From: Brachionus koreanus
Lineage: Eukaryota; Rotifera; Eurotatoria; Ploima; Brachionidae
Direction of reading: 5' to 3'
Length of the DNA stretch: 64,000 nt
Assembly: GCA_016987375.1 (NCBI GenBank)
Contig: PJRA01000509.1
Coordinates: 1,408,295-1,472,294, forward strand
Under the pieces are notes generated by a model that worked only from the letters and a program-made list of their open reading frames with translations, was not told where the DNA came from and made no database searches. Positions within the stretch are counted from its first letter, which is position 1. Each line of letters opens with the position of its first letter. The translations under genes were made by a program, and so were the position numbers. Of the stretch, positions 24,601 through 37,127 are shown piece by piece.

Positions 24601-26635
24601 CAGAAATGTGTTTAATTTATCAGGTAAATCACCTTAAATCTGTCATGCACGAATCTATCGCTAAAATTCCAAATTTGCTTTGCAATAAATTATTTATGTA
24701 TAGGTCAATTGATGTTCTCGTTAATTAATTTGATAACTGGACGCTTTTTTTCTCTTTATTAATTGCATTTTTCTTTTTAAAATAAAAAAAAATTAAAACA
24801 AAAACAAAAAGGTAATTTAATACTCTCACGTAAATATTGACTATTTGAGTCAATTCAATTCAAATCAAAGTAATTATATTTACAATTTGAAAAATAATTT
24901 TCTTGTTTGATTAAAATTTTTAACCCGTGTCGTCAATTTTTGATTTTTCAAATTTAAACTGTCTGTTTTAGTTAACAAATTTTTTGTTGTCTAGCTTGTT
25001 TTGAGCTTGATTTGGTTTTCAAAATTTTATTGAATTAAAATAAAAAATATAAAAGCAAATTTTCGAGTAAAATTAAAATAAGTATAATTTTTTTTATTTT
25101 AGAGTCAAAAATAAGAAGCATCTCCAGTTTATTTAGTTTTCTTTTTCTTTTGAATCAAATTTAAAAAAAATTTGCTAATGAAAAAAAAAATTTGATTAAA
25201 TTAAATTTTAAATAATACGCTAATGCTTTGCATAGTACTCTTCAAAATCGAAAATTAAACCAAATTCTAAGGGATATAAATTAGAAAAAAAAAATCATTT
25301 TTTTCTAGAATAAAGGCGAATTTTAATGAATTATGAATGAAAGATAAAATAAATATAGGCTTATTTCAATATAGAAATTTTATCTATTCTGTCATAGAGG
25401 CTCTAGGTCTTAAATTTCAAAATTATTGTCAGTCATTCTCTCATCAACTACAGCTATTTTCTTTTAGACAACTTTCAAAAATTAAAATTTAACACTCTAA
25501 TCCGACTTATTATTAAAGATTTCCAATTTAGTTTTTAAGACAAATTTTTTAAAAGAATTAAAAACAAGATGCTTAGTTTTTAAAAGCTCCTCTTCAAAAT
25601 TTTATTTCAATCAGAAAATTTTTAAGTTTCAATTTTTTAAAATGGAGGTTCAAAAAACTCCTCGCACTATTGTTAAGCAAACTAACTAGAGAATACACTA
25701 AAAATGTAGGTTTTCAATTTAAAAACATTCAACATGACTTGTGAAAAAATAAAAAAATCTAAAAAAATATCAGTCACTTTCATTTATTTAATTTTCAAAT
25801 AATGGGATATTTAAATTAGATTTTATTGTTTCAAAAAGAATCTTCTATGCTTAAAAATAGAAATATAAGAGGAAATAACATCCAATTAATCAAGCAGTAA
25901 TAAAAACTCTTCAGTATCTCTATTTGTTCAATAAAGTCATGCAAGAATAGCCTACCAATGTAGCTTGTTTTATGAAATCATGAAAACAATTTCTCATGCG
26001 ACAAGCAAATTTAAATATTTATTCAGAAAACATCTTGCATGTGATGTAAGAAAATAAGTAAAAAAATTAAATGTTGCATCAGAGACTCAAATATTTGATT
26101 TTCAGCTCATAGATAACTAAATAAAAATAATTATACCATAAAGAAAGATAAAAAATATTTAACATAAATCTATTAATTACAACAAAAAAACACACCTATA
26201 AAATTTTTAATTTTAGAAATTCAAATTTCACAATACTAATTTTTTTGACAATCCTTTGTTAGAATAAAATGCTTTTAATCCCTATTTCCAGTTATCCTGA
26301 TCAAAATCAATACTAAATTTTAGCACTCTAATTAGTCAGATTAAATTAATCATGATTTAGAAACCCAAAATTTATCTTAATTATTTTTTGCTTGCTTAAA
26401 TTTATTTTTTTTAATTTGTTCCAAGCGGCAAAAGAAAATCAAGACAGTCATAATTTTTTTTTAATATTAACTTAATTTATCTTTTTAGGCAAGTAAATTA
26501 ATCGGAAAAGGTAAATCTCAAATATTCCGACGAAAATCCGAATTACCGCAAGATATAACAACAACAACCGCTATTGACAAATTTCAAAAACGAGCAATTA
26601 CTTCAACTTTTGACCATACAGCACCAAAAACTTGA
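18677..26635 (+). CDS. PPP2R5: PP2A regulatory subunit B56 (PPP2R5 family)
   Basis: Regulatory B56/B' subunit that directs the PP2A phosphatase to LxxIxE-containing substrates. Exons 18677-18739, 18790-18903, 22793-24505 and 26489-26635, all GT-AG and in phase, giving 678 residues. Exons 1-2 and the start of exon 3 encode a Ser/Asn/Gln-rich disordered N-terminus. The HEAT-like B56 core begins near residue 166 ([12 protein letters not shown]) and is almost identical to vertebrate B56 over long stretches ([92 protein letters not shown]). A short basic tail ends in TFDHTAPKT. The introns of 3.9 and 2.0 kb are far larger than those of neighbours. The first 850 nt of the core use unusually GC-rich codons. 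Which vertebrate paralogue it matches best (delta/gamma/epsilon) cannot be settled by eye. Confidence 0.95.
21001..21290 (-). mobile_element. LINE 3'-end fragment
   Basis: The minus strand shows [11 protein letters not shown], the conserved C-terminal motif of LINE reverse transcriptase polyproteins, then a 3' UTR closed by an ATT-rich tail. Its coding part matches 40,700-40,765 (shared CTCGGTTTGATAGAAAGTTT on the plus strand) and its UTR matches 17,044-17,130, which ties the three copies to one family. Confidence 0.6.
22518..22556. repeat. (TA)n microsatellite
   Basis: Two nearly pure TA runs separated by a short AAATTT spacer inside B56 intron 2. Confidence 0.8.
24506..26488 (+). other. 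B56 intron 3, no feature seen
   Basis: A 2.0-kb AT-rich intron with donor GTAAGT and acceptor TTTTTAG. No open frame or repeat is supported. Confidence 0.6.
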
Positions 26636-28245
26636 GATAAACATCCAAACACTCCATTAAACTCGTCTAATTCTTTTTTATTACTTTATTTAAAAAAAAA
26701 TAATTCTTTATTTTTTTCCCTAATTCTTTTGTGATTATTTTTTTTTCTGGATTTTTTAAATAAACTAAAGAATTTATTGATAAAGCTATCTATATCATTT
26801 TTCTTTATCTTTTTTTTTTTGCTCGTAATAAATCAAGCAATTTTCATCAATCTTACATTTATATTTATTTTCAGCTTTATTTTTCTCAAATTTTATAATT
26901 TTAACTTTTGATTATTTGTTGTGAAATTTTTTCCTCTGTCTTTAAATGATAAAATGTTAATTTAAGAGTTGCCACAATGAGATAAGTTGTTCGATCCAAA
27001 TTTTTTTCAATCGAACAAGATCATTTGGAATAATGTTTGTTGGATCAACTTGAGTGCTTTTCTTTTATGTAATTATTTTTATATCTATAAAAAAAAACTT
27101 TCTCAACAAAACACGACTTATCTTTTTATTTTTTTTATTTTTTTTTCAAATAAAATTTGCAATATTTTAGTTTAAATTTTTTAGTCCACATGTCATGAAT
27201 AGTTTTTTTAGATAACTGAAATTTTCAATTCGGTAAATTATCTAATGAAAGCTATTTGAACAAGGTTGCTATCAAATGAAAAATTCCAATACTTTTATTT
27301 GAATTTTCCAAAAAAAATTGCCAAATATTATTTTTGGAGAGGGTAAAAAAAAAGCATAGTAATAATGATTTATTAAAAATATTTTATAATCTAAAAATTT
27401 AAATTATTTTCAAGGCAACGCTTAAATTTTATTTTTATTTATTAATTATGCCTCGAACAATTCATTAGTTTATTAGGAACCAATTTAATTGCTAACTAAG
27501 CCAAAAAGTAACACACCCTCAACAATTTTGTTTCTTAATAAATTAAGCGTCAAAAAAAAAGATTTTTATGAAAAAAATTATTTAGCATTCATTTAAAAAT
27601 AATTGATTACTCAAAATGTTGAATGCATTTTTCAATATTAAATAAATAATAGGCCATGTCAGCAAAGATTTTCCTAAAAGATTTCAACTTGTATAAACTA
27701 GACTTTTTTTTTTACAAAGACGCTAAAATTTATTGCTAAAAAATCATTTTTTTGTCTTTAAATTTTTTAACATAAACAAATTTGATTTTTTCTAAACTAA
27801 GGGTGCATGGTTTCTCATACAGATGCGAGTATGTGTCTAATGTTTTCAAAAACTTAGAACAATATTAAAATGCATTTAAAACCATTCAAGCAAAAGATAA
27901 TTCAAGTTTTCTAGTCCTTTGCATGAGTTCATAAACTGGACGTCAATTGACCTTAGTTCATTAGTAATTTTTTATCTGACCAAAAACAATTTAATTTTGA
28001 ATAAAAGTCAAAGAAAAATGCTTATCTTAAATTTTTTGCTTTGCATAGAGCAATTTTACAATTTTTTATGTTTTGTTTTCAAGCTAATATTTTATAAAAT
28101 GCTTGAATTTTTTTCAATTTGAATTTTCATACCTTGCAATACCTCAACAAAAATTATTTGTGTTGATAATATTTAAGATTCAAACTTCTATCAGTTGATT
28201 GAATTAAATAAAAAAACAACAACATATTTTTGATTTAGACCCAAG
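26636..28245. other. B56 3' region and intergenic DNA upstream of GCSH
   Basis: T-rich 3' UTR-like sequence with an AATAAA-type hexamer near 26,760. Open frames near 26,990 and 27,920 are low-complexity Phe/Asn/Lys and are not accepted as genes. Confidence 0.6.
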
Positions 28246-28777
28246 ATGTCTTTAATTTTCCGATCGAATCGATTATTTACTTTGGGCGTCCAGTTAGCCA
28301 AATCTAACCTCATTCCAAACAAGCAATTTTCAATTTCTCATAGACTTGCTCAATTAAAGTTCACTAATCAACACGAATGGGTGAAGGTAAACGGAAATAT
28401 TGGAACCATTGGCATCACTGATTATGCTCAAGACAAGCTAGGAGAAGTAGTTTACCTTGAGCTTCCCGAAGTTGGTGCTGAATTTGAACAATCAAGTTAC
28501 ACAAAATGCAAATTAAATATTTTTTTATTTCAAATATTTGTTTTAAGGTCAATTCGCTACTTTAGAAAGTGTAAAAGCTGTCAGTGAATGTTACATACCA
28601 GTTAGTGGTAAAGTTGTTGAAGTAAACGAGCCTCTAAAAGATAATCCATCCACAGTGAACTCTTCGCCTTTGGAAGAAGGTTGGTTGGCGAAAGTCGAAC
28701 TAACTAATCCGGCTGAAATCGATAAATTGATGGATCAAAATCAATACGAAGAATTTCTTAAATCAGATGATCATTAA
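28246..28777 (+). CDS. GCSH: Glycine cleavage system H protein, mitochondrial
   Basis: Lipoyl carrier of the mitochondrial glycine cleavage complex; it shuttles the aminomethyl group from P protein to T protein and is reoxidised by L protein. Two exons, 28246-28495 and 28548-28777 (52-nt GT-AG intron), 159 residues. Residues 1-36 are an Arg/Ser/Leu-rich transit peptide without acids. The mature domain starts KFTNQHEWV and has [20 protein letters not shown]. The lipoylation motif ESVKA puts the modified lysine at residue 93. The family segments [20 protein letters not shown] and [10 protein letters not shown] follow. AATAAA lies about 50 nt after the stop. A T-rich tract ending in AG sits 7 nt before the ATG, resembling a splice acceptor. 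Confidence 0.97.
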
Positions 28778-28942
28778 AATTTTGGCTCTTTTATTTTTTT
28801 TTCTAATTTTAAATAATAATTTTAGACTTAATAAATTATAGAATTGACAATTCTTTTATTTTATTGTTCCAAGAGGTTCGTAATTAACCTTTGAAATTTT
28901 TTTAATTTTTTTGAAATTTAAGTCCCATATTTAATAAAAGTA

Positions 28943-31258
28943 ATGAGCAAATTGGCTAAAAGTGTCTCGATTCCGTACAAAATTAAACGTTCGCCCACAG
29001 ACTTGCTTAGAGCTTTGTCGAACACAGTTCAATTGGATACAAATAGACCAAATTACGCTTTAATTGATGACACATTATTAACTCCTCTGAATCCTAATGA
29101 TGCCAGACGGTTTTCTTTGGCCAAAGCTTCGGGCATAAAAGCCGCTCGCTTTATGATTCAAAAGTATCCGCAGGCATTTATGAAAGAGGATTGTGTCCCT
29201 CATGTTCAAGTATGTTTTGATTAACCAATCTTAGCTCTCAAATAGATAAAAATTTTTCAAGAGTTTTTTTCCGGTAAAAGATTTTACCGAAGAAGAATTA
29301 AAGTATCCAAGCGAAGATCTTATTTACTCGCTTATGAATTGGGGAAAATTTTTTCATGCTTACGACACTTATTTGAGATGCAAAGATCAAAGTAATTAAA
29401 AGTCTTATTCCGAAAAAAAATTAATTTTAAAATTTTTGTAAGATATTCAAGTTTCAGAAGAGTGCAAGCATATTTTACTTGATTTATTGTGTATAAATAA
29501 TAGTGGAGATATGAAAGAAAGGCCGCCGGCCGAAGAACAATGGTATATGAAGGGACAAGCTCGAGACATGGAAAACAAACCGAGATATGCGCCAATAAAT
29601 ACATGGAAGTAATAATTAGAATTAAAATTAGAAATAGACCTAATTTTTTGCTTCAGAAAAGGTGGTGAAGCAGAGCAAATGTTCAATGAATTAAAATCAA
29701 AATCGAGCCAGGCCTATTGCTCGCTGATCAAAGGCATGGAAATGTATAACGAATACCAAGGTGCTTGGGATTTGTATGATCAAATGAAACATTATAACTT
29801 GATACCAGACTTGAACACAATTAATGCTATGATAAAACTAATTAAGTTGGCACCCAGTAGTGTTAATAATGAAAAAAAAATTGACCTAATGAAAGAAAAA
29901 TTAAATGAGATTAAAAATTATGGGCTTATGCCCAACTTGAGAACGTTTAACTCGTGTTTTGAGCTAATTAGATCGTTCAACATGTTTCAAGACAGCATTC
30001 CATTGACACTTGACTTGTATAAAGATATGAAAAATTTGAAAATTGAGCCCAGCTTGTCTACTTATAGCCATTTAATATCCATATTTTATCCACATAGAGA
30101 CATTGGCTCTAAAACAGGAATTTTGAAGCAAGTTATTACCGAAGTTGAGTCGATGGCTAATCGTGTTGATACTATTGAATGGAAAGACATTGATGATGGA
30201 ACATTTTTTTTAGTAGCTATGCAAAAACTATTTTTAGGTTCAAAACAAGAACATCTGTTCTTAGCCAAAAAGTTGCATTCAATTTTACTCAAAAATAATA
30301 ACATCGGCTTTCTAAATGATAGCCATTTGTTCAACAAATATTTGTGAGAATATTTATTTTTAAATTTATCAAATAATTGAAAATAATTAAATTGTATTTT
30401 TTTAAGTGAATTTTATCTAAGCACTTTGATTAAGTTTGATATTAGTGAAAATGTGATAGATGAATGGCGCAAATTTACACCTTATGTAATTTTTAATTTA
30501 AAATTTAGTCATATTTTTCTACTTTTTTGTATTTAGATTTTTAATAGATCAATAGTTATTTTTGATAGAATGATCGATTTTGTATACAATAACTGTTGCT
30601 ATGATTTTGTGCCCGAAATTTGGTCAAATTTTGTCGAATTTAGAGCAAAACGGTCTACTGAATTTTGTTCTAATTTTATTGAGATTATTTTAAAAACAAT
30701 GGTTCAATATAATGAAAATAATTCAGAAGTAAGCAAAAAAATAAAATTTTTATTTAGTAATTCTGATTAAATTAAAAGCTAATTTCTCAATATGGCACAA
30801 TTGCTGAAGCAATCGCAAAAAACTATCCATACTATGTCGAAAAAGTTGAATCTAGTGAAGAATCGTAGGATTTTGATCGATTTTAGTTTTTCTTTTTGTA
30901 TTTAATTTTATTAAGGAGTTATGTTCCAACAACTTACTACTGGAATGCTAAAATGCTCAGCAATTTGTTCATGATACTATTAAAATGTGAAAAATTGGAT
31001 TTGGCATACACCGAATTTGAAAATTTTATCGAAAATCAAAACAAAATACCCGGAGAATTAAATGAAAAATGTGTGACAACTTTGTGTGAAGCATTTATAA
31101 ATGCGGATCAAAATGACCGTGCCTTTGAAGTTTTGAATTTGGCTGTATCGTTACAGTTGCCATCATTAAAAGAGCTAATACCAAAACTAAAAGCAATGAA
31201 TCTCGATTTGGATAAAAGAGACATTTTGATGAAATTACAATCAAAGCTAAGAATATAA
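28943..31258 (+). CDS. PTCD3: Pentatricopeptide repeat domain 3, mitoribosomal small-subunit protein mS39
   Basis: PTCD3/mS39 is a PPR protein of the mitochondrial small ribosomal subunit, needed for mRNA engagement and translation. Eight exons: 28943-29209, 29262-29391, 29443-29608, 29657-30343, 30407-30485, 30537-30728, 30779-30864, 30916-31258; all GT-AG and phase-consistent, 649 residues (human 689). Matches along its length: SIPYKIKRSPTDLLRAL, FSLAKASGIKAARFMI, AEQMFNEL, SLIKGMEMYNEYQGAWDLYD, MPNLRTFNSCFELIRSF, IEPSLSTYSHLISIF and the C-terminal AFEVLNLAVSLQLPS. PPR-like helical pairs lie at about 190-340. The N-terminus is shorter than in vertebrates and has only a weak transit-peptide look, so a 5' exon may be missing. 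It lies 165 nt downstream of GCSH on the same strand, with a T-rich tract ending in AG 21 nt before the ATG. Confidence 0.92.
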
Positions 31259-31894
31259 TTGAAAAAGAGTTTATGTTACTTTTTATGCTAAATAAAACTA
31301 TAAAAAAATATATTAAAGTAATTTTATGATTATTTAATCAATGATAAAAATTTCCAAACTATTTCATTTGATTTATTCATATGGTTTTTCTCAACTATTA
31401 TTTATATTTTTAAACTATGAAACTGATCTAAAAAGCTTAAATTAAAATATTCTTATCATAAGAAATACAATCTAATGACTATTCTGACAGACCAATATTA
31501 CTTTTAAATAGTTTTGACAAGTTTATTGAAAGAATTATTGACTCCACAATTGGTCTGAAAAAAAAACAAATCTATCGGGACTTCTCAAACCAAAATAGAT
31601 AGCTCAGTGTTTATGAAACTTGAAAAAAAATTATTTAAGACTAAAGAGACTCATTTTCAAGTTGATTAGAGCTCTGTGTAAATTTGATTAGAGCAATCCT
31701 AAGCTTAGCACTCGCCATTAATCAAGTGATCTTTAAAAATTACGATTGACGATATTTCGTCACCTTCATTTGATCAGCAAAGCTAAGTTGGTAAGTTGTT
31801 CTTCATGATTTGACTCAGCTAGTCGTGAAAAGAGGAATAAGAAAAGAAAAATATGGTTTTTTCATTAACTGAAAATTAGCTTTGTTTCTTCAAG
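31259..31894. other. Intergenic after PTCD3
   Basis: AATAAA at about 31,290 fits the PTCD3 polyadenylation signal. From about 31,640 the sequence is less AT-rich and holds a donor-like GGTAAGTT near 31,790. No coding frame continues through it, so it may be a noncoding first exon of the next item. Confidence 0.5.
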
Positions 31895-32071
31895 AAAACG
31901 CTAGACTCCATACAGCTAGAAGAAATTAGAACAAAAATAGAACGATTGGAAGAGATGGAGCTTCTTTATCATCCAGATCATATGAACCAGATCATTCTCC
32001 TTCTGATTATCATCCTTTTCGCTCAATTGCTCATTTTATTAACCAAGACCAAGTTGAAAAATGAACCTTGA
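31895..32071 (+). CDS. Possible single-pass membrane micropeptide or terminal exon
   Basis: After a strong acceptor-like tract (GTTTCTTCAAG) an open frame of 58 codons reads an acidic/basic amphipathic helix (LEEIRTKIERLEEM), then one strongly hydrophobic helix (IILLLIIILFAQLLILL) and a basic tail ending KLKNEP, stop at 32,069. The only in-frame ATG is at 31,955, which would give a 38-residue peptide starting MELLYHPDHM. An in-frame TAG lies 16 nt before the acceptor, so the part before the ATG is coding only if an upstream exon joins here. The layout (short helix, one membrane span) resembles phospholamban/sarcolipin-type or other small regulators, but no family motif is recognised. Codon use and G+C are gene-like compared with the flanks. 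Confidence 0.4.
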   Translation, partial: KTLDSIQLEEIRTKIERLEEMELLYHPDHMNQIILLLIIILFAQLLILLTKTKLKNEP

Positions 32072-32806
32072 GTATTTAACTTCAACTTTTTTTATTTTAT
32101 TAAATTTATTTAAAAAGTTAATAAAAAAAATTTAATAAATTAGAAAAATGAATAAATTAGAAAATTTAAAAAAATTTATATAAAAATTAATTTAAAAATT
32201 TAAAAATAAAATATTTTTGCTTGATAGTTCAAACAGTCTATTTGGAAAGAATTACTTTATAAAAGCATATCATTGACAATAAAACGGTTAAAATATTAAG
32301 CATGAAATAAATAATTCTCTCACGCTTATTCTGTAAAATTATAGCGAATGTAGACATGATTGGTAAAAAAGAGGAATAAAACTACACGCTGACAGATGGT
32401 TCAAGATTAAAGATAATAATGATTTATATTTTGAAGATTAGCAAACTTATAATGGTTTTTACAGATAAATTAAAAAATAAGTTTAAAAATGATCAAAATT
32501 TTTTTGCTTAGCCTAATAAGATAAGCATTTAAACATTATTTTATTTAATGGTAGTTTAGAAATATTTGAAATTTTTTTCACATTGGTTTTTTAGAATCTA
32601 AAGTTTAAATAAATTATTTTTTATCATTTTTCTGTTTAATTTATATTGATAATCTAAAATATTCAATTTTTCTCTGAAATAAAGAAAAAAAAATTGACTT
32701 CGGTAGAATTTTGTATCATAGCAACCAATTGTCCTCGGATTAAAACATTAAATATGCACATCTAGGAGAAAATAATTTCTAATTTAAAAAATTTAAATTC
32801 TTGCAA
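32072..32806. other. AT-rich intergenic DNA
   Basis: Nothing recognised between the small membrane frame and the CCDC191-like start. Confidence 0.6.
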
Positions 32807-35800
32807 ATGATGAACGAAATAGAAAAAAATCATCAAGAACTCTATAAATGGAAAAAACCAGACAAGCATGACTCTAAGTTGAGCTCAAAAATAAAAGAAT
32901 CTGATAACATTCGTAAAAAATTTTATTATTTTTTTTTAAATCTTAATGAAATATTTATATTAAGAACTGATTCATCAATGGTTACGTAAAATAGAAGATG
33001 TTTCCGAAGCAGCTATTAACCAAACGCTTTATACCAAGTCACAGAATCAAAATATGACCAAGAATTCTAAATCAAACATTTCTATAAATGTAAGTGAAAA
33101 AAAAAAACCAATTCAATTAAAACATGATCCTTATAGTGGTAATAGTTTGTGGCTAAATTATATCTTTTCTCAAAGTTAAAAGTCTAAAAATTTAAGATGC
33201 TCATGATTTAATTAATGAATGGATGACTGATAAAATAAGACTTGATTTGGATGATGATTTTTACGACTATGTCAACATAACTGAAGTCAACAAATTTTCA
33301 AATAATGAAAAATTTCTGAATGAAATGAGAGCTGAGCTTCTTGACAATAACGATTCCTCTTTGGACATTAAAGGTATCGACTATGACAAATATGACGAAA
33401 ATTATATAGCCAAAGATATTCTAAATAATATCATGAAAAAGAATATAGTCGATCCAAAAAAACTGATTTACATGGATAATCACAAGCCGAAAACTAAAGA
33501 TTTTAGAATGCAAATTGAAATGAGACATCAGGCAGTCAAAGAAAACAGGGAAAAGCGGGCAAAAGAGTTGGAAAATCGAAGAAAAGAAAATCTAAAGCGA
33601 AAAGAAATTGAATATGAAGCAAGACAAATGGTTCTTAAAGAGGAAAATGAAAGAAAAAATCGTGAAAATTTGGAAAAACAACTTATTGAACAAGAAGCGC
33701 AAAAGATTCGGGCTGAAATAAATGAAAAAAGGAAAAAAGATGAAGAAAAGAGAAAGGAGTACTTAAATTTTTACTTTCTTTTTTTGAAAAATATTTTTTT
33801 TTTTTATTTAGACTCTTAGAGCAAATTAGAAATAAAGAAAAGCAAGAATTGATGGAATTGAAAAAAAATTTTGAAAATGAACAGTCAAAAAATTTGATAG
33901 AAATGAAGAGAATGGAGATAGCAGAAAAACGAGCAAATGACCTCGCAGATTCTTTAATTAAAACAAAGCAGTTGAGATTACAACAGAAAACATTCTCAGC
34001 TTGGTATGGAATGATTTTAGATTTACGTCTCAAAAGTGGTAAAGCTAAAGCACTTTCAGATTGGAAATGTTCATACAGGTTAGTTTATCGATTATTATAT
34101 TAGGTTATTATATTAAAGACTTCGGTAATTCTCATTGTCTTTTATTTAATAAGCTCATTTACTTTCAATATTTTTCTTATTTGTAAAATCATTAAAATAA
34201 AATTAAGCTTTTTCAAAGATAAATTAAATTTCATCAATTTAAGAGCATTTAATGGATGGAAAAAACTTGTGATTACTGAAAGAATTCGTAGAGAACAACA
34301 GAATCATCAAAATGAAATTAGAATTGATAATTTGAGCAATAAAAAAGCCATAGATTTCTATCAAAAAAATTTAAAAGAAAAGTACAATTTTAAATGATTA
34401 AATTCATTATTATTATTATTGAAAATTTTTTGTTTTAGAAAGTTTTTTAATAATTAAAATGACAGACTATAAATCAATGAATAATATTTTTAGCAAAAAA
34501 AATTGTATTAGTCTTAAATCATAGTTTTTCAAAAGTCTTAAATCAAGTCAAAGTCATGACTTCAATAATTTTAGTTTCGATGGCTGAAAAACAACCATAG
34601 AATATTAATATAATTATTATAGTTAAATTAAAATCTTTAATACTAAATAAAAAATAAGAATGTAATGATTAATTTAAACAAATTAAGAATTTATTTAGCA
34701 TTAAAAAATATCTTATAAAATTAAAGAGGATTTATTGAGTTGATTCATTACAGTATTTGTCCATTCGATAATTGAGACTGTCAAAAATAATGTCACTCAA
34801 ATTTTTAAATTATTCTATCACAGAGTGTAAAGAAGAATAAAAAAATATATTTGATTTTTTATCACTTTATTTAGAAAATAATTAAGTAATAACTTAAAAT
34901 TTTTTTTTTTTTACTTTAAGACTTTTTAAAATAATCTTTGCTTTAATTTTAAATTTTTCTAACGTTAATTCCTAACTTTTCTTAATTCCTTTGTTGATTC
35001 CTTTTATTCTAAGTTTTTTTATTTTGGAAATTTTTTTATCTAAAATCTAAATTCATAAAAATAAAAAAACAATTAATTTTTGACAAAAAATATTATTATT
35101 TTAATTGAAAAAAAATTTAAAAAAAGGATTGAAAACCATCCGTCTTTTAAATATATTATGGCTTAGTAGGAATCAACGTTAGAGCAATTTTGAATAAAAG
35201 CATAGGTTCAGTGTCAATTTGGCACGTTTTTTTGGGACCGTTCACCAAATTCCCATAAATCGAATTTTATTTTATAAAATTTATTCACAAAAACAGATTC
35301 ACAAAGTTTTAGATGATTTATTTTTTTAGAAGATATATGAGAATTAAGAAACTTTCTAATTGCTTCCGGTCTTTTGATTGCTAAGTAATCAAAAAATTTA
35401 ATTTTAATTTTATTTTTAAAAAAATCTAGAATATTCGTTTCAGATTAACTTTTCTATTAATAAAATTTTTTAGACTTTTTGGCATCTGGAAAAAATATAT
35501 TAAAAATGAATTGTTGAAGAAGAAAATAAACCAAGATAAAAACAATGTAAAGAGTAGAATGCAGCATTTTTTAGAAGCTGCCAAAGATGGAAGTTCTTTA
35601 GTTGATGAAACAATCGAAAAAGAGGATGACGCTTTAACTAATAGAACTGCAAAAACAACTAAGTCTAATTCATATAGAAGACCAAGATCAAGAATAACAC
35701 TACCTAAAAAAGCCAATAAAGACACTGAATTTGTTCAAGAGGACGATGTTGAATTAGAAAGCTTTAGATTTAAACAACCTCCCGTTGATTATGAGAAAAA

Positions 35801-37127
35801 GGTAAAAAATATGCTGCAACCTTGGCTTAAAAATCAGACAGCTGAAATTTTTGATAATCGCTTTAAAGCACAGGAAAAAATTTTAAACGAACAGTCTAAA
35901 ATGATAAAAGGTATTTATCCTTTATTGATGAGAAATAAAAGGTATCAGGTTTTTTAATTCTAGAGCAAAAAAGAATGATTGAAGAGTTGAAGTTTCAACA
36001 GAATCAGCTTGCTTTCAAAGAACAGATATCTCTATTGGAAGATATCAAAGCACGTCAAATTGAATTGGAAAAACTGCAAAAAGCTGAGTATGCACAGGAG
36101 AAAAAGCTCTTGAGAATAAAAGCTCAAGTTAAAAAAAATGAAATTAAACAAGAAAATAAAACTGAGCGAAATAGTGACAATGAAGATTTGACAAAAATCA
36201 TTGAAGTTGAAAACAAAGATGAATCAGAACTATCTGCTCGACCGGTTAAACAAACTTTTAATAAGATAGCTATAAAAATGGACGAAAGAGCAAAGCTGAG
36301 AGAACAGTTAAAAAAAGAAAGAGAAGAAAGAAGAAGACAAGCTGAAAAGGAGAAAATGGAACTAATTAAAGCCCAAGAGGAAGAAAGATTGAAAATTGAA
36401 GAGGAGGAAAAACGAAAAAAGATGGAAGAATTAAGAGAAAAGAAAAAAATTCAAAAATTACAAGAGGAAAAAAAAAATTTAGAATTGCAAAAAGAGAAAG
36501 AACTTAATCAAAAGGCAGATGAATTTTATAAGTATTTTAAATTATTATATAAAATTCACTAAAAATTTTAATTTTTTTCATTCTCAATTTTAAAGAAAAC
36601 ACTTGATAAGATTTTATGGTTTGAATGGATTAAAAAAATTAATTGAGCAAAAAAATAAAAAAATAGCTTTAGCAAATGACCACTATGCCAAGAAAGCAAT
36701 GAACTTGGTATTCTCAAATTGGAGCATTTTGATAAGAGGTGCAGTTATTGTCAAGCAAAAAAAAGCGGATCAATTCTTTCAAAAACTGTTGATAAAGCAT
36801 GCATTTTTTAATGGTTTGAAACAATTTAAACAGTCTTTGTTGATTGGAAACGCCAAGGCTATTCGATTTTATAACTACAATATAAAATTAAAATTGTTTC
36901 AAAATTGGCAAATTTATGTAGCTGTTGAAAGAGAAAAAAAGCAAAATTATGAGATTATGCTTGCTGAACACAATTACTTAAGAATTAAAAAAAAGTATTT
37001 TAAGATGTTTAAAGAATATCCAGAAGAGATGAAAAAATTTAGAGCTCGTCAAAAACGATTAGATCAATTGAGAAGCAAAGTTAAAGAATTGATACCGGAT
37101 TATCAAATTTCTGAAACACCAAGTTAA
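32807..37127 (+). CDS. CCDC191-like coiled-coil protein with SFI1-like Trp repeats
   Basis: Eight exons: 32807-32912, 32965-33138, 33197-33758, 33812-34078, 34208-34381, 35474-35910, 35964-36531, 36596-37127; GT-AG, consistent phases, 939 residues. Long charged coiled coils (residues about 180-320 and 590-750, rich in E/K/R/Q) alternate with Trp-centred helical repeats such as FSAWYGMILDLRLKSGKAKA, FNGWKKLVITERIRREQQ, FGIWKKYIKN, FSNWSILIRG and FQNWQIYV, the spacing seen in SFI1/CCDC191 proteins. The motif ADEFYKKHLIRFYGLNGLKK precedes the last repeats, as I recall for CCDC191. Such proteins are usually centrosomal or ciliary, but no function is proven here. Exon 2 is read through an internal GTAAGT because the frame stays open and joins well at 33138/33197; a shorter splice form is possible. 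Confidence 0.7.
34382..35473 (+). other. Large intron of the CCDC191-like gene
   Basis: A 1.1-kb intron, much longer than the gene's others. No repeat or internal exon is recognised. The joined frame (GAAAA|A, then LFGIWKKYIKN) is continuous across it. Confidence 0.6.

Noticed and set aside
26987..28122. Two 60-70 residue open frames upstream of GCSH
   Set aside because: Asn/Phe/Leu/Lys low complexity, no codon bias like neighbouring genes, no splice signals.
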